DNA of 64,000 bases from Hyphomicrobium album (lineage in GTDB: Bacteria > Pseudomonadota > Alphaproteobacteria > Rhizobiales > Hyphomicrobiaceae). A model generated the notes under the pieces. It was not told the origin of the DNA. It worked only from the letters and a program-made list of their open reading frames with translations, and searched no databases. A program made the translations under genes and the position numbers. The stretch covers positions 806,001-870,000 of the forward strand of contig NZ_WMBQ01000001.1 in the NCBI RefSeq assembly GCF_009708035.1. The letters run 5' to 3'. This document shows, piece by piece, positions 37,749 to 46,156 of the stretch. Within the stretch, counting starts at the first letter, position 1, and each line of letters opens with the position of its first letter.

Positions 37749-37774
37749 CGCCGGCCGCCTCGTCGCGGCCGGCG
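37749..37774 (+). terminator. Terminator hairpin after the HdeD gene
   Basis: CGCCGGCCGC (37749-37758) pairs perfectly with GCGGCCGGCG (37765-37774), followed by TTTGCG. It also stands downstream of the convergent DUF1272 gene. Confidence 0.7.
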
Positions 37775-37797
37775 TTTGCGTTCCGCGCTCCAGCGCG

Positions 37798-38106
37798 TCA
37801 ACGCCGCTCCGGCGGAATGACGCGGATGTTCGCGGCGAACGTCGCATGTGCGGCAGCATCGACCGGCCGGTGCCTGACGTTGGTGCTGGCCGGGTCCTTG
37901 CCGAGATAATTGTCGCCTCGCCAGTTCGTCACCGGCCGGACCGGCCGCGGTGCAAAGCCGCCGCCGCAGTTGGAGCAAACGTTCTTCAGCACACCCTCGA
38001 CGCACGCGGCGCAGAAGGTGCACTCGTAGGAGCAGATGCGCGCGTCTACAGCGTCGGGCGGCAGCGGCTTGTTGCAATGTTCGCACGTCGGTCTCAGCTC
38101 GAGCAT
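37798..38106 (-). CDS. DUF1272 cysteine-rich protein
   Basis: 102 residues. The N terminus [19 protein letters not shown] starts a zinc-ribbon-like domain with CxxC pairs (CEHC, then CSYEC, CTFC, CVEG, CSNC), the DUF1272 family. The C-terminal 40 residues are Pro/Arg-rich. The protein is cytosolic, metal binding is likely, and the role is unknown. The start at MLELRP follows family convention; an ATG three codons upstream is possible. Confidence 0.85.
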   Translation of the reverse strand: MLELRPTCEHCNKPLPPDAVDARICSYECTFCAACVEGVLKNVCSNCGGGFAPRPVRPVTNWRGDNYLGKDPASTNVRHRPVDAAAHATFAANIRVIPPERR

Positions 38107-38163
38107 CGAGGCCATCCAACGTTGAGGTTACGAGCTTGTCGACGGCGGCGGATCGCGCCCAGG

Positions 38164-38544
38164 TCAGGAGCGCGTCGCGGTCCAGGTGCCGGAGCACAGC
38201 CCCGACGGCCCCTTGCCGTGCCACCGGCCGCTGCCGCGCACGTGCGTGAACCTGCCCGTGCCGAGCGCAACGCGCGGGCCGGCCACCGCCTTCAGCGACA
38301 CGCCGCCCGAATTGGACACGCGCCCGCCGAGGCTGATCGAGTAGAATGCGAACGACCCGCCGGTCGAATAGATGCGGCCGTTCGAAATGCCCATGCCGAT
38401 CGGGATGACGCCGCAATGGCCGCGCGTCGTTACCGCGGTCATGCTCCAAATCCCGTCGTACTTGCCGGCGCTTGCAGGCGCGGCGAAAAAGGTGGTGGCA
38501 GCAGCGGCAGACAGTGCAAAAGCGCACATACGATTGGCAATCAT
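38164..38544 (-). CDS. Small exported protein of unknown function
   Basis: 126 residues with a signal peptide ([20 protein letters not shown]). The beta-rich mature domain starts [19 protein letters not shown] and ends GTWTATRS, the usual shape of a small extracellular barrel in which first and last strands carry GxW. Two cysteines could pair. Start: ATG 38544 with GGGGA just upstream; another ATG lies four codons earlier. Confidence 0.65.
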   Translation of the reverse strand: MIANRMCAFALSAAAATTFFAAPASAGKYDGIWSMTAVTTRGHCGVIPIGMGISNGRIYSTGGSFAFYSISLGGRVSNSGGVSLKAVAGPRVALGTGRFTHVRGSGRWHGKGPSGLCSGTWTATRS

Positions 38545-38658
38545 GCGAGTCCCCATGTGTGGTGTTGTCCTGCCCGTCAATTCGAGCATCCCCGCGTCTC
38601 GCCAAGGTGCACCAAATGCGATAGCGGAGCAATCGGCCGCTTACAGAGGAACGATCAC

Positions 38659-39054
38659 ATGGACATCAAACGCGCGGGCACGCGGCAGACCGATCCGGGC
38701 TCGGCCGACTACTTCACCGGCGCGGTGCGCATCGAGCGGCTGTTGCAGGCCCCGCCCCCAGCCCGCGTCGCCGCGGCGAGCGTCACGTTTCAGCCCGGCG
38801 CCCGCACGGCGTGGCACACGCATCCGCTCGGCCAGACGCTGATCGTCACCTACGGAAAGGGATGGGCGCAGCGCGAGGGCGGCCCGAAAGAGGAGATCCG
38901 CCCCGGCGACGTCGTCTGGTTTCCTCCGGGCGAGAAGCACTGGCACGGCGCCACAACGGATAGCGCCATGACGCACCTCGCCGTGCAGGAGACGCTCGAC
39001 GGCAAGGCGGTCGACTGGCTGGAGCAGGTCAGCGACGCCGACTACGGCGGCTGA
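38659..39054 (+). CDS. Cupin-fold protein of the manganese hydroxynitrile lyase-like group
   Basis: 131 residues, one cupin barrel. The metal ligands are His53, His55, Gln59 and His94, in [12 protein letters not shown] and PPGEKHWHG. This H-x-H-x3-Q...H set is that of the Granulicella-type (R)-selective hydroxynitrile lyase group (GtHNL), as I recall it. Natural substrates of most members are unknown; many sit beside carboxymuconolactone decarboxylase-like proteins, but none is here. Start: the ATG of MDIKRA after AGAGGA. Confidence 0.82.
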   Translation: MDIKRAGTRQTDPGSADYFTGAVRIERLLQAPPPARVAAASVTFQPGARTAWHTHPLGQTLIVTYGKGWAQREGGPKEEIRPGDVVWFPPGEKHWHGATTDSAMTHLAVQETLDGKAVDWLEQVSDADYGG

Positions 39055-39176
39055 CGCTCGGCAAGAGAATGGCAACGACGATCGGCGCGAAATCCGACTG
39101 TCCGCAAGCGAAATTCACACGCCGCTAATATTTTCGGCGCTTCCTGCTGCGGCATATTCCGTCGCAGAGCGAGTCC

Positions 39177-39896
39177 ATGACCCACAAACCTGCTCCATGT
39201 TGCATCGACCGCCGCGGGCTCCTTGCCGCCGGCGCCGGCTCCATTCTCGCCGCTATGACCGCCACAGGCGCCCGTGCCGTAGGTCCCGCCCCCGGCGAAG
39301 CCGCTCGCTCCCCAGAACACGCGCTCGAGGGGCTCGTCGAGGGCAACAAGCGGTTCGTCACAGAGCCGGAAGTCTGCGAGCTCGACCTCGCCGCCCAGCG
39401 CGCCCGCGTCGCGCACGGACAGGCGCCCTGGGCGACGATCCTCAGCTGCGCCGATAGCCGCGTGCCGCCGGAAATCGTCTTCGGCGGCCGCGGGCTGGGC
39501 GAGCTGTTCGTCGCCCGCAACGCCGGCAACCTCGCCGACACGGCTACCATCGGCACGCTCGAATACGGCGCCGCGGTGCTCGGCTCGCCGCTGATCGTCG
39601 TGCTCGGCCACCGGAGCTGCGGGGCGGTGAAAGGCGCGTGCGAGGTCGTCACCAGCAACGCGACGTTCCCCGGCTCTATCGGTCCGATGATCTATCCGAT
39701 CATTCCCGCCGCACTCGCCGTGCGCGATAAGGCGGGCGATTTCGTCGACAACGCCACGCGCGAGAGCGCCCGGCGCACGGCCGCGCGGCTCGCCGACTCG
39801 AGCGCCACGCTCGCCGACCTCATCGAGGCGGGCAAGCTCAAGATCCTCTCGGCGATCTACGACCTCGAGACCGGCAAGGTAGAATTCCTGACGTAG
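39177..39896 (+). CDS. Beta-class carbonic anhydrase, exported
   Basis: 239 residues. It interconverts CO2 and bicarbonate with a zinc held by Cys and His residues in SCADSRVPPE and GHRSCGAVKGA; the catalytic Asp-Arg pair is in ADSR. The N terminus (CCIDRRGLLAAGAGSILAAM) has a twin-arginine-like signal with only one clear RR, so the enzyme is probably periplasmic. The start is ATG 39177; the upstream site is weak. Confidence 0.92.
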   Translation: MTHKPAPCCIDRRGLLAAGAGSILAAMTATGARAVGPAPGEAARSPEHALEGLVEGNKRFVTEPEVCELDLAAQRARVAHGQAPWATILSCADSRVPPEIVFGGRGLGELFVARNAGNLADTATIGTLEYGAAVLGSPLIVVLGHRSCGAVKGACEVVTSNATFPGSIGPMIYPIIPAALAVRDKAGDFVDNATRESARRTAARLADSSATLADLIEAGKLKILSAIYDLETGKVEFLT

Positions 39897-39907
39897 TTCT
39901 CGCGGCG

Positions 39908-40186
39908 TCAGTACGGGCCGACGTAGATGCGTACACCCGGCCCGTAGCTGTAGCCGCCGTAATAGCCATCGTAATGCCCATCGTCGTAGGCGCGATAGGC
40001 ATAGCGGCCGTAGTCGCTATTGCCGCCCCAGCGCCGCAGCTGCTCGCGATCGCGGTCGTTGAGGTATAGGCCCGACCGCTCCTTGGCTCGGGCGTTCTCG
40101 ATCTCACTGACGGAATCCGCCGACGCTGCCGTCGGGGCCAGGGCGATGGCCATCGCCACGCCGGCCAGCGCGCATTTCCAATCCAT
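39908..40186 (-). CDS. Small secreted Tyr/Gly-rich protein
   Basis: 92 residues with a signal peptide (MDWKCALAGVAMAIALAPTA). A short charged helix (VSEIENARAKERSGLYLNDR) precedes a Tyr/Gly/Asp-rich tail (YGRYAYRAYDDGHYDGYYGG). The ATG follows AGGAGA. Such tails are common in Hyphomicrobiales envelope proteins, with no known function. It is convergent with the carbonic anhydrase gene. Confidence 0.68.
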   Translation of the reverse strand: MDWKCALAGVAMAIALAPTAASADSVSEIENARAKERSGLYLNDRDREQLRRWGGNSDYGRYAYRAYDDGHYDGYYGGYSYGPGVRIYVGPY

Positions 40187-40582
40187 GTCTGTTCTCCTTT
40201 TGCGCACGCACCTGCCGCCGCCCTGCGCGCCAGGTCTCCGTAAACGCCTCCCCCAAAGCCGCCGTTCCGGCCGCGCGGATTTGCGCGGGTGGGCCGCGGC
40301 GCCGCTTCCAATCACCGACCCTTGCGCTAGGGTCGCTGGCACCTGAGGCCTCGTCACGCCGTCCGCCACACGGCCTGCAAGCTCAAGCGCACCTGCTGGT
40401 CGGGTTCGAAACCGTACGAGCGGGGCTGGCGCAAGCCGGCCCTTTCTCCGTTGCCCGAACGGGATTTGCTATGGGGCCCCAGTGTGACTATGTTCAGCGC
40501 ATCATCGGGCACGCGATTCCGCAGGCGCCTGTGACAGAGAGATGCGTGTGCTCCCGCCTGTAAGGCCCTGGGAGAGCACACA
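40187..40582. other. Intergenic region, 396 bases
   Basis: Divergent spacer. The one feature I see is a perfect hairpin, CGACCCT-TGCGCT-AGGGTCG at 40316-40335. Open frames on both strands lack ribosome-binding sites and protein-like composition. Promoters for both flanking genes must be here but are not obvious. Confidence 0.5.
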
Positions 40583-40858
40583 ATGCAGCTACCGAGAACC
40601 TTTGATGCGGAGACCGTCGCGATGATGGGCCGCGTCTGTTACGACGCTTGGTGGGAGCTCAGATCCCTCAACTCCTATCCATCGAGCGCCGCGGCCGAGA
40701 ATGTCCGCGGCCTGTTGGCACTTAGCGTAATGGAGGCTGTCGCTCGGGGCGAGCGCGATCCCGCCGCCCTTCGCATGGTCGCCCTCGCCGGCGCTGCCTC
40801 GCGGCCCGATACCGCCCGCCAGACGCCCGCCAAGACCGGCGCGATGGTGCTGTCATGA
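40583..40858 (+). CDS. Small hypothetical protein with a GERDPAAL module
   Basis: 91 residues, helical and soluble. The segment LSVMEAVARGERDPAALRMVAL resembles the C-terminal part of 18745-19071. GGGAGAG lies before the ATG. Its stop overlaps the start of the next small gene (ATGA), so this is the first gene of a three-gene micro-operon (40583-41213). Function unknown. Confidence 0.7.
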   Translation: MQLPRTFDAETVAMMGRVCYDAWWELRSLNSYPSSAAAENVRGLLALSVMEAVARGERDPAALRMVALAGAASRPDTARQTPAKTGAMVLS

Positions 40859-40983
40859 GCAACGATAACGTAGGCCGCATAGCCCCCGTCAAGCCGCGCC
40901 CGGTTTGGGTTCTGCCGCTGGTCACCGCCCTGGTCCTTGTGGCTGTGATCCTTTCGCTCCTGCCGACGACGACGCCCGGTTAG
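40855..40983 (+). CDS. 42-residue single-pass membrane protein
   Basis: A very short gene: MSNDNVGRIAPVKPRPVW, then a hydrophobic helix (VLPLVTALVLVAVILSLLP), then TTTPG. Its ATG overlaps the preceding TGA (ATGA), and the next gene follows 11 bp after its stop with its own GAGGAGG site. The tight spacing supports a real gene. A cytoplasmic N terminus is likely from the Lys/Arg residues. Confidence 0.6.
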   Translation: MSNDNVGRIAPVKPRPVWVLPLVTALVLVAVILSLLPTTTPG

Positions 40984-40994
40984 AGGAGGCTTCA

Positions 40995-41213
40995 ATGACG
41001 GCGGTCAATATCACCGTTGTCGACGCCGGAACGCCGGAGGGTTGGCGCTGGTCCGTCACCCGCGATGGGCACGAGGTCGAGTCCGGGATGGCACCCGACG
41101 AAGACGCCGCCTACACAGCAGCCAAGCCGCATTTCGATCGGCTGCGGCTGGAAATGATTCACGGCGGCCCGAGTGCCGCTGCTAGCGAGCCGCGAGTCAC
41201 CATCGGAAGCTGA
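40995..41213 (+). CDS. Small hypothetical protein
   Basis: 72 residues, soluble. The pattern GWRWSVTRDGHEVESGMAPDEDAAYTAA looks like a small beta-meander followed by a helix, a type seen in many uncharacterised alphaproteobacterial proteins. GAGGAGG precedes the ATG. Third gene of the micro-operon starting at 40583. Confidence 0.68.
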   Translation: MTAVNITVVDAGTPEGWRWSVTRDGHEVESGMAPDEDAAYTAAKPHFDRLRLEMIHGGPSAAASEPRVTIGS

Positions 41214-41320
41214 CGCACCGCCGCCGCACCTCGGCAAGGTTGCGGCGCCGACTTTGTTGATTTCTCAAATCTGCATGTGTTCCCTGCTCCCGGCAGACGT
41301 CGCCGCAGGAGGGAAATCGC

Positions 41321-41824
41321 ATGGTCAACGTCGTCATGCTGCTCTTGAGCCTCACGGTTCCGCCCGTCCACCTTGCCGTCACGCACGGGCCGTGGACGCG
41401 CCGCAACGTGCTCCGCATCTTTCTCGTCTACGCGTTCGTCTTCGACGTCGGCGCCGTCGGCTTCCTGTTCGGCTTCGTCCCCCACGTCTTCTTCGCCGAC
41501 CAGGCCGCCGAGATGATCGGCTGGCCGAAGGGCAGCATGTTCCAGTTCGAGGTCGGCCTGCACGACGGCGGCTGGGGGATCCTCGGCTTCCTTTGCGTGT
41601 TCTTCGGCGGCGGCTTCTGGCTGGCGACGGCCATCGGCTGGTCGTTCTTCATGTTCGGCGCCGCCTGGGGCCACGTGCAGGAGATCGTCACGCACGGCAA
41701 CTACGCGCCGTACAACTTCTTCCCGGCGATCACCGACACGCTGATTCCGATTTACCTGCTAGGTCTGCTCTACGCCTACTGGCGCGCCGGCGGCCTCGAC
41801 GGCAAGCTCGCCCCGGAAACTTGA
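41321..41824 (+). CDS. DUF6790-type membrane protein, paralogue of 15217-15762
   Basis: 167 residues, four membrane helices. It shares VPHVFFADQAAEMIGW and HVQEIVTHGNYAPYN...DTLIPI with the protein at 15217-15762. Conserved His and Asn residues lie at helix ends. GGAGGG precedes the ATG. Role unknown. Confidence 0.75.
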   Translation: MVNVVMLLLSLTVPPVHLAVTHGPWTRRNVLRIFLVYAFVFDVGAVGFLFGFVPHVFFADQAAEMIGWPKGSMFQFEVGLHDGGWGILGFLCVFFGGGFWLATAIGWSFFMFGAAWGHVQEIVTHGNYAPYNFFPAITDTLIPIYLLGLLYAYWRAGGLDGKLAPET

Positions 41825-41851
41825 AGCGCCGCGAAGCGCGAGGTTAGCGGC

Positions 41852-42481
41852 CTAACGCTCGCACGGCGCCTGCACGGTGCGGCCGACGCTCGGAAGGTAC
41901 TTCGGGCACATTTCGCCCGTCGCTTCGGGCTCTGGCTTCGGCGCCAGGGGCTTGCTTGCCTCGGATTGCGGTTGAGGGGGCTTTGCGGCGGCCGACTTCT
42001 TCACCTCGTCCAAGCGGGCGCGGGCGAGATCACCGAAGGGCGTGTCGCCGAACCGCGAGACGAAGGCTTCGAGCACGGCGGCGCTGTTGGTGTCCTTGGT
42101 GGCACCCCAGACCGAGGCCGCCTCGTTCAAGCGAGGGTCGGGAGCGCCCCCGCCTTGCTGCGTGTCCGGCGGCTGTGGCGGTAACGGCACCTGGGCATCC
42201 TGCCCCGACGATCCGCTGTCGCAGCCGAGCTGCCGCTCCTGGGCCGTGATGGAGTTGACGCGGGCTTGCTGGGCTCCCGTTAATTGACCATACGGCGGGT
42301 GGCAGCGCGTGCCGAACACCGCGACCGCGCGCGGCGTCTTGAAGCAGTGCCCTGCCGCCGCGAAGATGCTGTTGCGCGCATGCCAGAGTTGGTCGCAGCT
42401 TTGGGCCCAGGCTGGTGCGGGCACATGCATAGCCGCGGCAGCGATCGCCGCGAGGACGTTTCGTCTCCAGCATGACGGCAT
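41852..42481 (-). CDS. Exported YARHG-domain protein
   Basis: 209 residues with a signal peptide (VLAAIAAAAMHVPAPAWAQ). A YARHG-like domain, SCDQLWHARNSIFAAAGHCFKT then a later cysteine, has the C-x3-W-x2-RN-x-I pattern. A Pro/Gln-rich linker and a caspase/TPR-like short helix region (VLEAFVSRFGDTPFGDLARA) follow. The same N-terminal domain occurs in extracellular proteins of unknown function. Start: the ATG of MPSCW. Confidence 0.75.
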   Translation of the reverse strand: MPSCWRRNVLAAIAAAAMHVPAPAWAQSCDQLWHARNSIFAAAGHCFKTPRAVAVFGTRCHPPYGQLTGAQQARVNSITAQERQLGCDSGSSGQDAQVPLPPQPPDTQQGGGAPDPRLNEAASVWGATKDTNSAAVLEAFVSRFGDTPFGDLARARLDEVKKSAAAKPPQPQSEASKPLAPKPEPEATGEMCPKYLPSVGRTVQAPCER

Positions 42482-42615
42482 GGGCACGGGTCCTTGGATA
42501 ACGGCGGTTGGCCCCTTAGCGTCTCCCGGCCGTGGCGCACTCTATCAGGCGCCCCGTCGGCGGTCACGCGACCGCGCCCGCCGCAGGCGTGTCGAGCGTG
42601 CGCCAGCCGCCTAAG

Positions 42616-43020
42616 TCACTTGCATTGCTTGAAGACCAGCGGCTCGGGGCCGTAGACGTCCTCGCTCACGACGGCGAGGGCCCCGTCCGCCGCGGAGGTC
42701 ACGGCCAGCTCGTAGGCTTCGGCCGCGCCCATCTCCTCGCAGTCCGCCTTCACCGTCCAGCCATTATCCGCCGCCGAGGAGGAGCGGAACTTGCAATGCA
42801 CCTCCCGCGGGCTCGTGATCCCCTCCGGTGTCAGCACCTCTTGCGAGATTGCCCCCACCAGCTCCTTGGAAAAGGGCTTCCCCTTCCCGAGCAGCTTACA
42901 ATCCTCCGGATCCAAGGCGTATTTGCCGGCGATGAAGCTGAAGTCTTCGGCCGCCACCGGCATCGATGCTGCTAAGGCAGCCGCAAGGCCCAGGGCCACA
43001 CTCGATAGATAGCCACGCAT
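42616..43020 (-). CDS. Small exported hypothetical protein
   Basis: 134 residues with a signal peptide (MRGYLSSVALGLAAALAASM). The mature domain has four cysteines (DCKLLG, HCKFRS, DCEEMG, KQCK), probably two disulfides, and alternating strands. GAGG lies 5 bases before the ATG. No family recognised. It is divergent from the cytochrome P460 gene; the 190 bp between hold both promoters. Confidence 0.68.
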   Translation of the reverse strand: MRGYLSSVALGLAAALAASMPVAAEDFSFIAGKYALDPEDCKLLGKGKPFSKELVGAISQEVLTPEGITSPREVHCKFRSSSAADNGWTVKADCEEMGAAEAYELAVTSAADGALAVVSEDVYGPEPLVFKQCK

Positions 43021-43210
43021 GAGATCCTCCACTCGGGCAGCACCAAGCTCGAACCCCCGCGCAATTCTATCGATTTGCGGCGCACGGAACCGGGAAACCG
43101 CGCCGGATGCTTACCGGCGTGACGCTGCAGACCTGAACGTCGGGCGCGATCGTCTGGCAACCGATCTTCCGCCATGCCACTATCGCGCGTCCATCGTGCA
43201 GGAGTACGCC

Positions 43211-43744
43211 ATGTCACGCATGCCGTCCGTGCTGATGTTGATCATCCCGGGATTGCTCGCCGCCTTCGCCGGCTCGGCCATCTCCGCGCCCGACAAGTAC
43301 ACCCTGCAGGTCCCTGGCGGGCTCGCCTTCGCCGAGTTCAAGGGCTACGAGGACTGGCAGACCGTCTCCGTCAGCCTGAGCGAGGAGGCGTTCGCCCTGA
43401 TCCTCGCCAACCCCATCATGATCGAGGCCTACCGCGCCGGCGCGCCCGGCAACGGCAAGCCGTTCCCCGACGGCTCGAAGATGGCGAAGATCCATTGGAA
43501 GCCGGAGACGAGCGCCGAGGCACCGGCGCCGACGAAGGTGGCAGGCGCGCTGCACGACGTCGACTTCATGGTGCGCGATTCAAAGCGCTTCGCCGACAGC
43601 GGCAATTGGGGCTACGCCCAGTTCAACTTCGACGACGCCACCGACACGTTCACGCCTTTGGGCGAGGGCGCCGCCTGCGGGTTCGCCTGCCACACGATCG
43701 TGGCGGGCAAGGACTACGTGTTCACCGCCTACCCCAAGCGCTGA
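43211..43744 (+). CDS. Cytochrome P460-family protein
   Basis: 177 residues with a signal peptide (VLMLIIPGLLAAFAGSAIS), so periplasmic. The fold is that of P460: YTLQVPGGLAFAEFKGYEDWQTV at the start, MAKIHWKPE in mid-protein, GNWGYAQFNFDD later, and a C-terminal heme site. The heme motif is Cys156-Gly-Phe-Ala-Cys160-His161, a C-x3-CH instead of the usual C-x2-CH. P460 proteins oxidise hydroxylamine; many homologues have unknown roles. Start: the ATG after AGGAG. No c-type cytochrome partner is adjacent. Confidence 0.85.
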   Translation: MSRMPSVLMLIIPGLLAAFAGSAISAPDKYTLQVPGGLAFAEFKGYEDWQTVSVSLSEEAFALILANPIMIEAYRAGAPGNGKPFPDGSKMAKIHWKPETSAEAPAPTKVAGALHDVDFMVRDSKRFADSGNWGYAQFNFDDATDTFTPLGEGAACGFACHTIVAGKDYVFTAYPKR

Positions 43745-43899
43745 GGTTCAGCCGCTGCGCCGGCCAATGCGCCGGTGACCGCAAAGGCGCACGCTCCCGC
43801 GAAATATTGACCGGGCGACGTTCAGCGTTGGCGCCGGCGCGGGCGCCCGCTATCACGGACTCAACTTGAGGCTGCATCCGTCAGGGAGCCGCAGACCCC

Positions 43900-44346
43900 G
43901 TGTCGCTGGAAGAGCAACGCGCCGTGTTCGCCCGCGCCCATCGCGCCTGGGAGGCGGGCGACTTCGACGCCTTCCTCGCCTGCCTCACCGACGACATCAC
44001 CTACATCGTCAACGTCGACGGCATCAGCGTGCCCTACGCGATGAGCGCCGTCGGCAAGACCGACGTCCAGGACCGCCTGCAGCTTCTGCTCGACACCTTC
44101 GACGTCACCACCTTCGCACTCGAGCGCATGGTGCACGGCGAGGACCACAGCCGCAGCCTCGTGCACGGCGTCTACCGCCACAAGCAGACGGGCGAGGTGC
44201 TCGACATCAAGGTGCGCTTCCACGGCTGGGTCGAGAACGGATTATTGAAGCGCATCGAGGAGATCCACGACGCGCGCTTCATCGAGGCCTACGAGCGCTT
44301 CGTCTTCCACATGATGCAGGCGGCGCAGGCGCACGGCGGCGGGTGA
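43900..44346 (+). CDS. SnoaL-like (NTF2-fold) protein
   Basis: 148 residues, cytosolic. A cone-shaped alpha+beta barrel with FARAHRAWEAGDFDAFLACL, then TYIVNVDGISVPYAMSAVGK and VRFHGWVENGLLKRIEEIHD. Such proteins are isomerases or hydrolases, or simply bind small molecules; the substrate cannot be read from the sequence. It starts at GTG (43900) with GGGAG 11 bases upstream. Confidence 0.78.
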   Translation: MSLEEQRAVFARAHRAWEAGDFDAFLACLTDDITYIVNVDGISVPYAMSAVGKTDVQDRLQLLLDTFDVTTFALERMVHGEDHSRSLVHGVYRHKQTGEVLDIKVRFHGWVENGLLKRIEEIHDARFIEAYERFVFHMMQAAQAHGGG

Positions 44347-44391
44347 CGGCCCCGCTCCTCCTTGCGCGTAACTTCCGTCGCGTCCTCCGGT

Positions 44392-45324
44392 TCAACTTGC
44401 GGTCCGAGCCTCGCGCCCAATCTGGAGATCTTGGCGGTCGAGCGCGAGAGCCAAAATACTCCCAATGATGTCGACTAACGTACTTGGCGCCGAAGGACGT
44501 TCGTCGGGGTCAAATGCGAGTCCGATGATGGCACCTGTGCCCGCCGCCGTTTCCACAGGCCAGAAGTCAAAGCGTGAGGAGAAATCCGGGTAGCTTCCGG
44601 CGCGCGCGACAGTTCTCGTTGCCAACGACGATCGGGCAGCCTCGAGTTCGGCCTCCTGCGGCTCTACGCCTCCGACTCGCTCGAGGGAAACTACTTTGCC
44701 CTCTTTAACGAGCATCACAACGACAGGAACATGGAAGAGCGTTGCAAGAGCTTGGGAAGTGATTGAGACGACCGCCTTCGTATTGTCGGCCGCGATGATG
44801 TCGCGGCTGTAGTCTTGCAACACAGTCACCTGCCTCCGTAAGACCGCCGCCTCTGCCGCCCTCCGATGGGAGGTGAAGGCAACGCCGCTCACGATAAGCC
44901 CGATGACAAAGAGCAGTCCAATCGCCCAAATGTTTGCCGCGTCGTTGACGACCAGTGTGTAGCGAGGCTCAGTCAGGAAGAAGTTAAAGGCGAGCGCACC
45001 AAGTATCCCTGAACAGAGGGACGGGCCCAAGCCGAAGTTAGTGGCGGCGATGACCACCGGTACTACAAATACGAGGGAGAGGTTCGGGATCGTTACTTGG
45101 CTGTCGACACCGACAGCCACAACCGTCGCGACGGCGGTCATTGCAAACGAAGCAAGGTAGCGCACCACGGCAGGCGCCGCCAAAAGGGCGTCGGCATCGG
45201 GCGGCGGCGCGCCGACCCGCCGCGGTTTCGGTGTAATTCCCGCCACTTGTCCAACTCCTGCCTTATGCAGTACTCGGCGACAAACTCCTTTGGCTTGAGC
45301 CAAAGGAACAGGCGAATGACCCAT
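44392..45324 (-). CDS. DUF4118 sensor-like membrane protein lacking a kinase domain
   Basis: 310 residues. Four membrane helices form a DUF4118 unit as in the KdpD sensor (SLVFVVPVVIAATNFGLGPS; ALAFNFFLTEPRYTL). A short coiled segment and a GAF-like domain (about residues 180-300, with FWPVETAAGTGAIIGLAFDP) follow. The protein stops where the histidine kinase domain of KdpD would begin, so it can sense but not phosphorylate alone. It is divergent from an ABC-2 exporter operon with only 91 bp between them. Confidence 0.8.
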   Translation of the reverse strand: MGHSPVPLAQAKGVCRRVLHKAGVGQVAGITPKPRRVGAPPPDADALLAAPAVVRYLASFAMTAVATVVAVGVDSQVTIPNLSLVFVVPVVIAATNFGLGPSLCSGILGALAFNFFLTEPRYTLVVNDAANIWAIGLLFVIGLIVSGVAFTSHRRAAEAAVLRRQVTVLQDYSRDIIAADNTKAVVSITSQALATLFHVPVVVMLVKEGKVVSLERVGGVEPQEAELEAARSSLATRTVARAGSYPDFSSRFDFWPVETAAGTGAIIGLAFDPDERPSAPSTLVDIIGSILALALDRQDLQIGREARTAS

Positions 45325-45415
45325 GGCCTAACATCACTATGGGCGCATAAAAAATCTAGATGAGGCAAGGGGCGATTGTATAAGCGAGGACTAGCGATCA
45401 CTGGGGCTGGTGCGC

Positions 45416-46156
45416 ATGTCGGACAACAGCGCGATTGAGGTTCTTCATCTATCCAAGTCCTACGGGGAAAAGCTCGCGGTTGATGATGTGACGTTCGCCG
45501 TGCGGCGGGGCGAGCTTTTCGGCTTCATGGGCCACAACGGTGCCGGCAAGACGACGACGATCCGCACGCTGCTGGGGCTGTTGCGCCCTACCGGTGGCGG
45601 CGCCCGCGTGCTCGGGCACGATGTCGTGACCGAGAGCCTCGCCATTCGCCGCGTTGCCGGATATTTGCCCGGAGAGTATGCGCTGCCCAAGGACATGTCG
45701 GCGCGCGACTTCCTGCGCTACATCGGCGCCATGTTTGGCCACAGTGGATCAGCGCTTGAAAAGCGGATCACGGCCCTTCTCGAGCAGTTCGATCTCGGGG
45801 ACGTCGCGGATAGTCGGCTTGGAACGTTCTCATCCGGCATGACGCAGAAGGTTGGGCTCGCGCAGGCGCTCATAAACGAGCCGCGCGTGCTTCTGCTCGA
45901 TGAACCGACGGCGGGTCTCGATCCGATCGGGCGGCATGATACGCTCGCTCTAATCCGGCGGCTGGCCATCGAGAGCGGTGTCACCGTGTTGTTCTCAACG
46001 CATATCCTGAGCGACATCGAGCGCGTGTGCGAGCGCGTCGCCATCCTGCATCATGGGCGCCTGCTCGCCTACGGCGATCTGGCCGATCTCAAGCGTGCCA
46101 ACGGCGCACACCAGATGGACGATCTCTACCTCGCGCTCGTGACGGCCGCCACGTGA
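45416..46156 (+). CDS. ABC transporter ATP-binding protein
   Basis: 246 residues. Walker A GHNGAGKTTT, signature FSSGMTQKV, Walker B VLLLDEPTAGLD and switch His in LFSTHILSD are all intact. It is of the ABC-2 exporter type, driving the two permeases that follow. The stop overlaps the next start (GTGA). Start: the ATG of MSDNS; a GTG two codons upstream is possible. The transported substrate is unknown. Confidence 0.92.
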   Translation: MSDNSAIEVLHLSKSYGEKLAVDDVTFAVRRGELFGFMGHNGAGKTTTIRTLLGLLRPTGGGARVLGHDVVTESLAIRRVAGYLPGEYALPKDMSARDFLRYIGAMFGHSGSALEKRITALLEQFDLGDVADSRLGTFSSGMTQKVGLAQALINEPRVLLLDEPTAGLDPIGRHDTLALIRRLAIESGVTVLFSTHILSDIERVCERVAILHHGRLLAYGDLADLKRANGAHQMDDLYLALVTAAT

